A DNA stretch of 64,000 nucleotides from Methylobacter tundripaludum SV96 (lineage in GTDB: Bacteria > Pseudomonadota > Gammaproteobacteria > Methylococcales > Methylomonadaceae): assembly GCF_000190755.2 (NCBI RefSeq), contig NZ_JH109153.1, forward strand, positions 1,115,872 through 1,179,871. The letters run 5' to 3'. Each line of letters begins with the position of its first letter. The stretch's first letter is position 1. Made by a program: the position numbers and the translations under genes. This document shows, piece after piece, positions 34,232 to 41,351 of the stretch. Below the pieces are notes generated by a model. It was not told where the DNA came from, ran no database searches, and worked only from the letters and a program-made list of their open reading frames with translations.

Positions 34232-34663
34232 CTATTTTGCTTTCGTGACGGTAAGAGACTGAATGGTATTTTCGTGTCCTCTGTGGCCACCCCCGTTGGC
34301 TGACATAACCCAGTTTTGCTTTTCGTAAAAAGTGAGGTGGACTCTTTCTATACCGGCAATATCAAGAGACTGTTTTGCCAACTCCTCAATCCGCTGAATA
34401 TCACTTGGCTCAACAATTTCATAGAAGGTAAACGAAGGGACGCAGCCAGGGGCGACGTAATAGATTTTTCCCTGTTTAGTTTTGTCCGCTGATCTGTCGG
34501 CTAGAACGGGGTAATTTTTCATTATGTGTTGAGCGATGGTCTCAGCAAGCGCATATTGATCGCCGCCAGGAACGCCAAAATGGCAAATAAAAGATCCATT
34601 AGTTCGTTCACAACCAGTAAGTACTGCTCCCAGTAAGACAATCAGAAAGTAGGTAAGACGCAT
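34232..34663 (-). CDS. Hypothetical lipoprotein (cassette 7)
   Basis: A 143-residue protein with a lipoprotein signal (MRLTYFLIVLLGAVLTGCER; lipobox LTGC). The mature part is a single small domain (FICHFGVPGGDQYALAETIA, VPSFTFYEIVEPSDIQRIEE, VHLTFYEKQNWV) that looks alpha/beta. I do not recognise the family. The start at 34663 begins the signal; the frame opens 6 codons earlier. It fills its cassette: 45 bp from attC 7 and 12 bp from attC 8. Confidence 0.72.
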   Translation of the reverse strand: MRLTYFLIVLLGAVLTGCERTNGSFICHFGVPGGDQYALAETIAQHIMKNYPVLADRSADKTKQGKIYYVAPGCVPSFTFYEIVEPSDIQRIEELAKQSLDIAGIERVHLTFYEKQNWVMSANGGGHRGHENTIQSLTVTKAK

Positions 34664-34675
34664 AGGTTTCAAGAG

Positions 34676-34801
34676 GCCCAACGTTTCGAGTTAAGCACCG
34701 CTTCTCCGTGAGCTTTGAAGTCTCACGGTTTTTTGGTCATCTTAACCCTCTTTAAAAAAATCAAGCCCAGATGAAGCGTGTGCTTGAACGAGGCGTTAGG
34801 C
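34676..34801 (-). repeat. attC 8 (long form)
   Basis: About 126 bp, gcccaacgtttcgagttaag to aacgaggcgttaggc. The longer variable terminal structure makes this the biggest site of the array. Confidence 0.8.
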
Positions 34802-34988
34802 CACGCGACTGGACAATCTCTGATACACAAAAAGCCGCCAAGATTTGCAAAACACCGGCTTGTTTAGCGAAGCAGACGCGGTGTATCAACTTCAGTTATA
34901 CACCGCGTCTGCTTCGCTAAACTAATAGCATTTTTTGCGGAGATTGGCAAATTTTTGTTTAAAATCAACACGATTTTCCAATCGTGGG
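34802..34988. other. Cassette 8: no gene; perfect 25-bp hairpin
   Basis: 187 bp with no credible ORF. A perfect inverted repeat (34862-34886 pairing with 34898-34922, 11-nt loop; arms start gtttagcgaagcagacgcgg) fills most of it. It is not part of either attC, which are complete on both sides. It could be a transcribed hairpin RNA or a terminator-like cassette. Confidence 0.7.
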
Positions 34989-35052
34989 GCTTAACGTGGA
35001 GCTAAGGGGCTGCGCCGCTTTTGCGCAGTCCCGCTTGAGCGTAGGGTTAGCC
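34989..35052 (-). repeat. attC 9
   Basis: About 64 bp, gcttaacgtggagctaaggg to gcgtagggttagcc, close in design to attC 4 and attC 11. Confidence 0.9.
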
Positions 35053-35056
35053 ATAC

Positions 35057-35989
35057 TTACCTCAAGCCTCTATCAGACAGCCACTTCTCAATATGCTGAG
35101 GCATGGTGTTGTCAATGTCAGTCGTATCAAAGGGTTTGTATAGCTTCCCTGTTAAATCTGTTTGTAATGACTTCAGTGTCTTGTCTTTTAAAAGGAGGAC
35201 ATTCTTCCCCATGCCGAGCATATAGCCAACCTCAAGTGATACATTCGGATTGAAGTCATCTTCTGTAATGCGGTCATAAACGGCGACTCCAAAGTCACAA
35301 GCGTGCATGTATGTTTTGATGTTTGGAAACAAATCATCCATGTACTCTTTGTCATCAGCTCGCAAAGCAGTGATGCCGTGCTTTTTTAAGGTGTCCTTAA
35401 TACAGTCCACGATTGCCTGATGAGGTTTGGTGTTGCCAAACTGCATAATGATGAAAGCAGTTTTGATACCGATTGGGTAGTCGGCTCTGAATTTCTCAAG
35501 CCCAGATGCTATTTCAGGCATAGAGACAGCCTCACTAGAAATATTCTTGTTCGGTTTTTGCTGTGATTGAAGTGCCGTATTGACATACTGCTCAACGATA
35601 GATTGGATGTAGTCTTCTAACTCAGGCAGTGCCACGTTCAACGGACAGGAAAATGCCCACGCCACTTCGCCAACCTCGATTCGGACTTGATGAACAAGGC
35701 TCTGAAGTTCAAGCCGGCCATGCGCTGACAAGTTACGATAATTGAGCGAATTTCCGCCTGGGGCATCAGCAAAGACAAAATGAAAGCTTGCCGTATCTTT
35801 TGCAACAAACAGAAAGGTGCATTGTTGAACTTTTAATAGGGATGCAGGAACCTGCAACGCAAGCGCATATGCTCTGACTTTTTCGCCGAAGCTCTTAACG
35901 ATTTCATTGGCCGTTTTCTTCTCATCTTCCGGTAAGTCCCCTCCGATACTCGCCATACCACCAGATGTTATAAATTGGATTGCTGACAC
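35057..35989 (-). CDS. TIR/nucleoside-deoxyribosyltransferase-like protein (cassette 9)
   Basis: A 310-residue protein in two parts. Residues 1-160 are of unknown type, with a strand-rich core (VQQCTFLFVAKDTASFHFVF) and a helix-rich end; they may sense a signal. Residues 172-310 resemble the TIR-like/nucleoside 2-deoxyribosyltransferase fold: strand IKTAFIIMQFG, helix-strand HGITALRADDKEYMDDLF, CDFGVAVYDRI and NPNVSLEVGYMLGMGKNVLLL. Glu253 in the SLEVGYMLG motif sits where this superfamily has its catalytic Glu. Such C-terminal domains are found in phage-defence proteins that cleave NAD or nucleotides, so a defence role is plausible but inferred. Confidence 0.78.
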   Translation of the reverse strand: MSAIQFITSGGMASIGGDLPEDEKKTANEIVKSFGEKVRAYALALQVPASLLKVQQCTFLFVAKDTASFHFVFADAPGGNSLNYRNLSAHGRLELQSLVHQVRIEVGEVAWAFSCPLNVALPELEDYIQSIVEQYVNTALQSQQKPNKNISSEAVSMPEIASGLEKFRADYPIGIKTAFIIMQFGNTKPHQAIVDCIKDTLKKHGITALRADDKEYMDDLFPNIKTYMHACDFGVAVYDRITEDDFNPNVSLEVGYMLGMGKNVLLLKDKTLKSLQTDLTGKLYKPFDTTDIDNTMPQHIEKWLSDRGLR

Positions 35990-36005
35990 AGAACCTCGCT
36001 TGTAT

Positions 36006-36095
36006 GGCTAACGTAGAGCTAACCGGGCGCGGCACGGAAAGCTGAAAAAATAAAACCGCATTGTAACCGCGCTCCGGTTGAGCGCCATGTTAGGC
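36006..36095 (-). repeat. attC 10
   Basis: About 90 bp, ggctaacgtagagctaaccg to gagcgccatgttaggc; nearly identical to attC 5. Confidence 0.92.
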
Positions 36096-36339
36096 TCAAG
36101 TAACACACCGTAGCCCAAAACGGCACAGACAAAAGCGCTAAAACTATACGCCAACCTTTGCCAAAACACTGAGTTCGCGGCTTGCGTCGTGCGCGGCACG
36201 TTAAAAACAGATAAAAACCCAAAAGCCAAACCGCGCATGACGCAAACGCATCGCTGACAATAGACGAACCGCTCACAAACGAAACCTTACCGCAACCATT
36301 GACGTAAGCAGGACAAAGCCAACACATTCATTCCAGAAT
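36096..36339. other. Cassette 10: no convincing gene; related to cassette 5
   Basis: 244 bp related in DNA to 33339-33592. A longer minus-strand frame (36019-36327, 102 codons, hydrophobic) extends through attC 10, and another (36008-36238) overlaps it. Neither frame is shared with the sister cassette, so I do not call a protein. Confidence 0.65.
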
Positions 36340-36403
36340 GCCTAACGTGAAGTTAACCGGCTGCGCGCTTTTGCGCAGTCCGGGTTGAACGCAGGGTTAG
36401 GGT
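36340..36403 (-). repeat. attC 11
   Basis: About 64 bp, gcctaacgtgaagttaaccg to gaacgcagggttagggt, with the central stem gctgcgcgcttttgcgcagt. Confidence 0.9.
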
Positions 36404-36412
36404 GCAAGCGCC

Positions 36413-36679
36413 TCATGGAGAGCCAGGAATAACACGGAGCGCCATATATGAGGCAACAATCAAAACGAACAACACTAAGAAGAGAACCAGGAATCCGCTG
36501 CCCTTGATTGTGAAATTGATGCCTGGAATTTTTAGGATAGCTTGCGACAAAGACTTTGCCTGAAACAGCGCCTTCAAGGACGCAAGCAGTAAAACTACAA
36601 TCGCCGCTAATACCAAGGCTCCGAACACAACTAGCGCGGCCTCCAGTGGAACAACTGCCAACGCATACTCGGATTTCAT
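36413..36679 (-). CDS. Hypothetical two-helix membrane protein (cassette 11)
   Basis: An 88-residue protein with two hydrophobic segments (about 10-37, VVPLEAALVVFGALVLAAIV, and 62-82, SGFLVLFLVLFVLIVASYMA) joined by a basic loop (SLKALFQAKSLSQAILKIPG). The family is not recognised. It fills cassette 11: 9 bp from attC 11 and 16 bp from attC 12, and it has a GGAGAA ribosome site. The compact layout supports that it is real. Confidence 0.72.
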   Translation of the reverse strand: MKSEYALAVVPLEAALVVFGALVLAAIVVLLLASLKALFQAKSLSQAILKIPGINFTIKGSGFLVLFLVLFVLIVASYMALRVIPGSP

Positions 36680-36695
36680 GGAGTTTCTCCTTGCG

Positions 36696-36789
36696 GCCTA
36701 ACGTTAAGTAGACACCTTTTAAGGTGTATATTAAATTTAAATTGCCAGAGTACAGCGGTGTATAACGCCACCCCGAAAATCCGTTAGGC
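36696..36789 (-). repeat. attC 12, rightmost
   Basis: About 94 bp, gcctaacgttaagtagacac to gaaaatccgttaggc. Beyond it to the right (36790-37515) I see no further attC, so this site belongs to the last recognisable cassette boundary before the chromosome resumes. Confidence 0.8.
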
Positions 36790-36954
36790 CAGATGCTATA
36801 ACAATAGCAATATTGATAGCAACCTTTATTATGCAAAATGAAAATACACCGCAATAGAATGCAGGGATCGGATTCTAAGTTTTGCATAACCAATCTTGTA
36901 TTCTTAAGAACTCACGTTTGTAAGGGATCTGCCATCGGGCGATTCGGTAACTCC

Positions 36955-37449
36955 TCAAGCCATTCCCGGCTCTTGCGCCTTTTGACCAGGACGATAGCCG
37001 GAATAGACATAAACGGGAATATCAATGTCCATTAAACAGCTCTCTATCAACGGCCATACGTCATCCCAGTCCAAATCGCCCGATCCGGTTGCCAGTTTCG
37101 GTATGGCAATTGAGGTGATTTTCTCTTTTAAGATAATACTAACTAAGGCATCTAAAGCATGCTTGATATTACTGAGTGTCGCTTTGCCAAGACGATAATC
37201 ATGGCTATCAATGGCATCCTGAACAATCAGGTTAACAATACGAATATTATTTGTTCCGACCCAGAGCCAAGCTTCGCCGGGCCGGGTATTGTGTTGATGG
37301 CACCAGCGATTGAAATCTTTGCACATCTCGGGATATCGATTGCGCAGAGCTAGCGCCAGTCCTTTATCCATCGGATCGTTAATGCCCACTCCCTGAACGA
37401 TGGCGTTGGCTTTGCTTAGTAAAATATCACCTTCAACCTTGTAAATCAT
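36955..37449 (-). CDS. Macro-domain protein (ADP-ribose-binding family)
   Basis: A 164-residue protein that is essentially one macro domain. Landmarks are MIYKVEGDILLSKANAIVQG, VGINDPMDKGLALALRNRYP, PGEAWLWV, IVNLIVQDAID and TSIAIPKLATGSGDLDWDDVW. These domains bind ADP-ribose or related nucleotides and often remove ADP-ribosylation or process Appr-1''-P. It lies next to attC 12 in the orientation expected of a cassette gene, but with no attC on its right. It may be the first cassette, or a neighbour of the array. Spacing to attC 12 is 165 bp, longer than in other cassettes. Confidence 0.85.
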   Translation of the reverse strand: MIYKVEGDILLSKANAIVQGVGINDPMDKGLALALRNRYPEMCKDFNRWCHQHNTRPGEAWLWVGTNNIRIVNLIVQDAIDSHDYRLGKATLSNIKHALDALVSIILKEKITSIAIPKLATGSGDLDWDDVWPLIESCLMDIDIPVYVYSGYRPGQKAQEPGMA

Positions 37450-37515
37450 AGCGTTCTCCTTTTACAGTTTTATTGAACATGCAATTTCGTTCTCCGACTG
37501 CACAACCAGTAATAA

Positions 37516-39192
37516 TCACTGCCCACTCTTCCAAATAGAAAACAGCAACCAAATTCCCCCGATAGTCGCAAACGAGTAGCCCAAAAACCCGAATGCAGGC
37601 AGGCCGAATATTTCCGGCCCGCCTTTTACGGTCATGATAATGGACGAGCCGATAATCAACGCCGCGGTCACGATACCCATGGTTAAACGGCTAATGGCGT
37701 TATCCATAGTACTGACATAGTGATCAAGCCGCCGGACGGTAATATCGACCTGAATGGCGCCTTTTCTGGAGGCGCGCAATAGTTTGCGCAGGTCTTTCGG
37801 CAGGCTGGATAAAAGATCCGCGATGCTGACCAGGTTCCGCCAGCCCCGTTTGGCGATAGCCTCCGGCCGGTAGCGCTCCATCATGATTTTATGGAGATAG
37901 GGGGCGGTAAACACCAGCGTGTTGAATTCCGGATTAAGATGTCTGCCGAGACCGTCCAGAGTAATGTAAGCCTTGACTAACAAGGCGAGATCGGCAGGCA
38001 ATATCAACTTATGATCCCTTAATATGGCCATCAGATCGCTCATCATGCCGGTGAGACTTAAATCCTTCAGCGCCAGCGAGCTGTATTGATCGACAAAGGC
38101 TTCCAGATCAATGGTCAGCATTTGTTCATCGGTATGAATATTGTCCGACCAGTCTTCAAGTATCTCGGCGACTTTAGTGGGCAGGTGATTGGTCATGCCG
38201 TACAACAGGCTGACCACCTGCTCCCGGCGCTCTTCGGTTAAACGGCCGACCATGCCGAAATCGATAAAGGCCAGTTTGTTATCTTCCAGATAAAACACAT
38301 TGCCCGCATGCGGGTCGGCATGAAAAAAGCCGTCCTCCATGATCATCTTGATGACGGCCTGAGTGCCGCGGTCGGCCAGCAGTTTCCTGTCCAGCCCCGC
38401 TTGGTCGACTGCCGCAAGATCCCTGCCCTGAATGCCTTGGATATACTCCTGTACATTGAGCCGTTCGCAGGTCCATTGCCAATAGACGCTTGGAATCTTG
38501 ATATTGAGATCGTCGGCCAGGTTGGCGGCTACCCGTTCCGCATTCCTGCACTCGGCGGCCAGGTCGAGTTCCCGGCGTAATGACTGGTTAAACTGACGCA
38601 GGACTTCTTTCGGATGAAACCTTCGAAACTCCGGCGATTCCGATTCGGCAATATCGACAAGGCGATGTAAAAGGCGCAAATCGGCTTCAATGATTTTGCG
38701 CAGGCCGGGTCTGCGAATCTTTAAGATAACCGGCGTGCCGTCCTTGAGTGCGGCTTTATGTACCTGGGCAATTGATGCGGCGGCAAGCGGTTGTGTCTCG
38801 ACGTGTGAAAAAAACTCATCAATGCGGCCGCCAAGATCTTCTTCAAGCTGCGGCAGCAGCTCATCAAAGTGCATCGGAGGCACCTGGTCCTGAAGCTTTT
38901 CAAACTCGGCAATATATTGGGGCGAGAATAAATCAACGCGTGTCGCAAGGATTTGCCCTAACTTAATGAAGGTAGGCCCCAACTCTTCCAGTACGCGACG
39001 CACACGTTGCGGCGTGTCGAGTTGCACATAGTCTTCCACATGCTGCCAGTGCAGCACCCTGCCCGCGCGTTCCAATGCCTTGCCCATCCCCAAGCCGCGA
39101 ACAAAGCTGCCGAATCCATAGCGGATTAATACCGAGGCAATATCATGAACCCGGCCCAGATCCCTGGCTGCGTTTAGCATTTCCCATAACAT
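37516..39192 (-). CDS. UbiB/ABC1 (AarF) family atypical kinase
   Basis: A 558-residue protein. It has the family's KxGQ element (GPTFIKLGQILATRVDLFS), an alanine-rich loop AAASIAQVHKA, the lysine motif VILKIRRPGL, the catalytic region HADPHAGNVFYL and the metal motif FIDFGMVG. Two hydrophobic helices at the C-terminus (about 500-555) anchor it. UbiB-like proteins support ubiquinone synthesis or lipid homeostasis, with ATPase rather than protein kinase activity. This is the longer multi-lineage form found beyond ubiE-ubiJ-ubiB loci, so its exact role is unclear. It is 3 bp after the phasin-like gene and probably cotranscribed. Confidence 0.9.
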   Translation of the reverse strand: MLWEMLNAARDLGRVHDIASVLIRYGFGSFVRGLGMGKALERAGRVLHWQHVEDYVQLDTPQRVRRVLEELGPTFIKLGQILATRVDLFSPQYIAEFEKLQDQVPPMHFDELLPQLEEDLGGRIDEFFSHVETQPLAAASIAQVHKAALKDGTPVILKIRRPGLRKIIEADLRLLHRLVDIAESESPEFRRFHPKEVLRQFNQSLRRELDLAAECRNAERVAANLADDLNIKIPSVYWQWTCERLNVQEYIQGIQGRDLAAVDQAGLDRKLLADRGTQAVIKMIMEDGFFHADPHAGNVFYLEDNKLAFIDFGMVGRLTEERREQVVSLLYGMTNHLPTKVAEILEDWSDNIHTDEQMLTIDLEAFVDQYSSLALKDLSLTGMMSDLMAILRDHKLILPADLALLVKAYITLDGLGRHLNPEFNTLVFTAPYLHKIMMERYRPEAIAKRGWRNLVSIADLLSSLPKDLRKLLRASRKGAIQVDITVRRLDHYVSTMDNAISRLTMGIVTAALIIGSSIIMTVKGGPEIFGLPAFGFLGYSFATIGGIWLLFSIWKSGQ

Positions 39193-39195
39193 GCT

Positions 39196-39828
39196 TTATT
39201 TTCTGGAATGCGACGACTGTAAGCTTTCAGCGATGCCCAATAAAATACCGCTGCCTATTTTCGCCAAAGCCGAAGCAGTGGCAACCGTACTTGAAACGAT
39301 TACGTCCGCACTGATCTTCGGCAAGTCTTTCAATGCGTCCAGGGCGATTAAAGTCTGTTCGCCAACGGCCGTTCCGCTTTGCCGCGAATGGGCAATAAAA
39401 TCATTGACGATGCCGCTAACGACCTGACCACTGCTTTTGGCGACTTTCTCAAAGGTATCGAGAAACAATCCCTCCATGTCCCGTATGTCTTTGATGGCGT
39501 CATTAAAATCATGTTCGGAATACTCATTGACCTTGGCAGCCGCCTCTTCAATGGCCAATGTTGAGGCTTCCGCCGCAATCGCCAACGCATCATCCAATGC
39601 AGTGGCAGCCTGATTAAAGACCTCTTTGCCATGCTCACCGTGGCTGGTCATGCCCTCATTAATGCCATTAATGACCGTTTCAGTAACACTTTTGATATTG
39701 TCCATATCCAATTGATGTGCTGTCAGCGCTTTCAGGGTTATATCCTTAACTTGCTGATGAACATCGGTTCCCGATTTAACCGCTGCCCGGACTGCATTTT
39801 TAACGTCTTGTTGGTGTGCTTCAGTCAT
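39196..39828 (-). CDS. Hypothetical phasin-like helical protein
   Basis: A 210-residue helical, soluble protein rich in Ala, Asp and Glu with few aromatic residues. Its repeated amphipathic helices (DIRDMEGLFLDTFEKVAKSSG, DFIAHSRQSGTAVGEQTLIA) resemble phasins and DUF6781-type proteins. A hydrophobic C-terminal helix (VATASALAKIGSGILLGIAE) could associate with a surface. The start at 39828 (MTEAHQQ) follows GAGAACG; a codon 6 residues earlier is possible. It is directly upstream of the UbiB-like gene (3 bp). No PHB synthase gene is near, so granule binding is speculation. Confidence 0.68.
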   Translation of the reverse strand: MTEAHQQDVKNAVRAAVKSGTDVHQQVKDITLKALTAHQLDMDNIKSVTETVINGINEGMTSHGEHGKEVFNQAATALDDALAIAAEASTLAIEEAAAKVNEYSEHDFNDAIKDIRDMEGLFLDTFEKVAKSSGQVVSGIVNDFIAHSRQSGTAVGEQTLIALDALKDLPKISADVIVSSTVATASALAKIGSGILLGIAESLQSSHSRK

Positions 39829-39912
39829 GGTCGTTCTCCAAATCAATATAAAAAAATTAGCGGTAGGGTGCGGAGTAGGTATAGAGTCCGGAGTTAGTAA
39901 GGCGACATTTGC

Positions 39913-40192
39913 TCCTTCTCCCTCAGGGAGAAGGTTGGGATGAGGGGATATAAATAAGCATTTTCCTTATTTTAGATTCCCCTCACCCAACCCTCTCCCG
40001 CTGGAGAGGGCTTTGTGTCTCTTTACCAACTTCGGGATCTATAATTCCATGAAAGAACACCCAACGTTACGCATTTTTCACCACGAAGACACGAAGAGCA
40101 CTAAGAAAAATAAACTTCGTGTCCTTCGTGTCTCGGCAATGGCTCCTGCATTACTCTACCTCTTGCCTCCATACAGTCGTTCGTGGTGAACA
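39913..40192. repeat. Repeat-filled 383-bp gap (families G and B)
   Basis: A family G structure at 39913-40010 (arms ccttctccctcagggagaag-type and tcccctcacccaaccctctc) is followed by family B segments at 40079-40132 and 40180-40192 (ccacgaagacacgaag; cttcgtgtccttcgtg; ttcgtggtgaa). No gene is seen. Confidence 0.75.
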
Positions 40193-40211
40193 ACAAAACC
40201 GGTTATCACGA

Positions 40212-41189
40212 TTATATGCTCTCTAAGTTACTCACCGTATCCGATTCACCATTCAGGCTGAAGCATTTTTTCCTGGCCGAAGCAGGCGCATAGATAAAAT
40301 CGTTGTAGGAGGATTTTTCTTTATCGACCGTGGTTAATTTATGTCTTTCTACCATCCAGCGCCGGTGAAAATAGTCTATAAAAAGATCCGGCATGCTCCA
40401 CTGTTCCGATTCAAAAAAGTTACTGGTGTCGTTTTTCAGTTCAGCCTGCCAATGTAAATAAGGCATTCTGCCTATCGGCTCGGACAAGTAAAAGCTGTTA
40501 AATATTTCCAGGACTTTGGTTTTTTTGCGAAGAACCATAAACAAAGGCGTGCTGGGCAAGTTGTCGTAATCGTAGGCGAATACGCCCAGCGTCCCGCCAT
40601 CCTTTTCAGTGATGTGTCCCGCTATATCTTCGAGCGATGATAAAAACAAGCGGTTATATTGACGGAATTCCTCAGCGCCAAAGCCGATAATTTCCTTCGC
40701 GTGGAGTTCTGAAGCCGGGCCGTCCTTCAAAACAAGCATCCTGAAATGAGCCCCTTTTTTAATCGCGAGTTCAAACTCCCGGCAATAATGCCGATAGCGC
40801 GGATCGAAGGTGATTAACCAATACACATAATCGCCGGGATACAGGCTGTGCATGATCTCGGAAAAATCCAATTCTTTCTCGGTTATTCCTAAAAAGCCCC
40901 GCTTCTTGGCGTTGATGACCGTTTTATCGATATACTTGGTCAGTACGTTCTGAAATATCTTTTCGGTTTCTTTGCGCTCTTCGGTAGCGATGATCCAGTG
41001 ATGAAAAAAACCCACTGAAATCACCACCGACGTAAACAAACCGAACTCGGAGATAATTTTTAACAGCCATACGTATTCTTTATTGCCGACGTCAGTTGCC
41101 AGCACCCCAAAAACCTTGTAAACGGTAAACCCGCCGAAAATAAGCACCAGCGCGAATAGCCATTTCAGGATGTTAAGATTTGATGACAT
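40212..41189 (-). CDS. Hypothetical membrane protein with C-terminal soluble domain
   Basis: A 325-residue protein. Two N-terminal transmembrane helices (about 8-28, ILKWLFALVLIFGGFTVYKV, and 43-65, LLKIISEFGLFTSVVISVGF) are followed by a large soluble domain. It contains ILITFDPRYRHYC-like and FRMLVLKDGPASELHAKEII sequence, reminiscent of the PLD-like or sensor domains placed after membrane anchors, but no HKD motif is present. The end is basic (YFHRRWMVERHKL). It stands alone between repeats. I do not recognise the family. Confidence 0.68.
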   Translation of the reverse strand: MSSNLNILKWLFALVLIFGGFTVYKVFGVLATDVGNKEYVWLLKIISEFGLFTSVVISVGFFHHWIIATEERKETEKIFQNVLTKYIDKTVINAKKRGFLGITEKELDFSEIMHSLYPGDYVYWLITFDPRYRHYCREFELAIKKGAHFRMLVLKDGPASELHAKEIIGFGAEEFRQYNRLFLSSLEDIAGHITEKDGGTLGVFAYDYDNLPSTPLFMVLRKKTKVLEIFNSFYLSEPIGRMPYLHWQAELKNDTSNFFESEQWSMPDLFIDYFHRRWMVERHKLTTVDKEKSSYNDFIYAPASARKKCFSLNGESDTVSNLESI

Positions 41190-41351
41190 ATCTATTGCTC
41201 CCGCCCGTTTAATAGGGCGATAAGAGAAAAATCAGTCGTCCAAGAAAGACACGAAAAGATACGCAATATCGACAAAACCATTCCTCTTCGATAACTCTTC
41301 ACAGCTCGGTATCTCTTGGTCATTTTCGTGTATAAAATGCGCTTTTTAGCT

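Larger units (their letters stand above)
29789..36789 (-). mobile_element. Integron cassette array without integrase (CALIN), 12 attC sites
   Basis: Twelve recognisable attC sites (eleven full, one truncated) punctuate genes that almost all read on the minus strand. Each site lies just 3' of its gene in reading direction, begins with a CCTAAC-like R'' and ends with GTTAGGC-like R', so all have one orientation. No tyrosine recombinase (IntI) or clear attI lies in the window, although the proximal end would be on the right. Cassette bodies are mostly single small genes of different base composition. The macro-domain gene at 36955-37449 may be the first cassette. Confidence 0.88.

Noticed and set aside
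34862-34922. The 25-bp perfect inverted repeat considered as a CRISPR repeat or as an attC arm
   Set aside because: Only one copy pair exists, not an array, and complete attC sites lie on both sides, so it is neither.
29789-36789. A hidden integron integrase in the accessory region
   Set aside because: No frame shows the tyrosine recombinase R-H-R-Y pattern or the IntI-specific insert; the array appears to lack its integrase within this window.
36342-36893. 183-codon minus-strand frame overlapping cassette 11 and two attC sites
   Set aside because: It reads through attC 11 and attC 12 and the well-formed 88-residue cassette gene in another frame.
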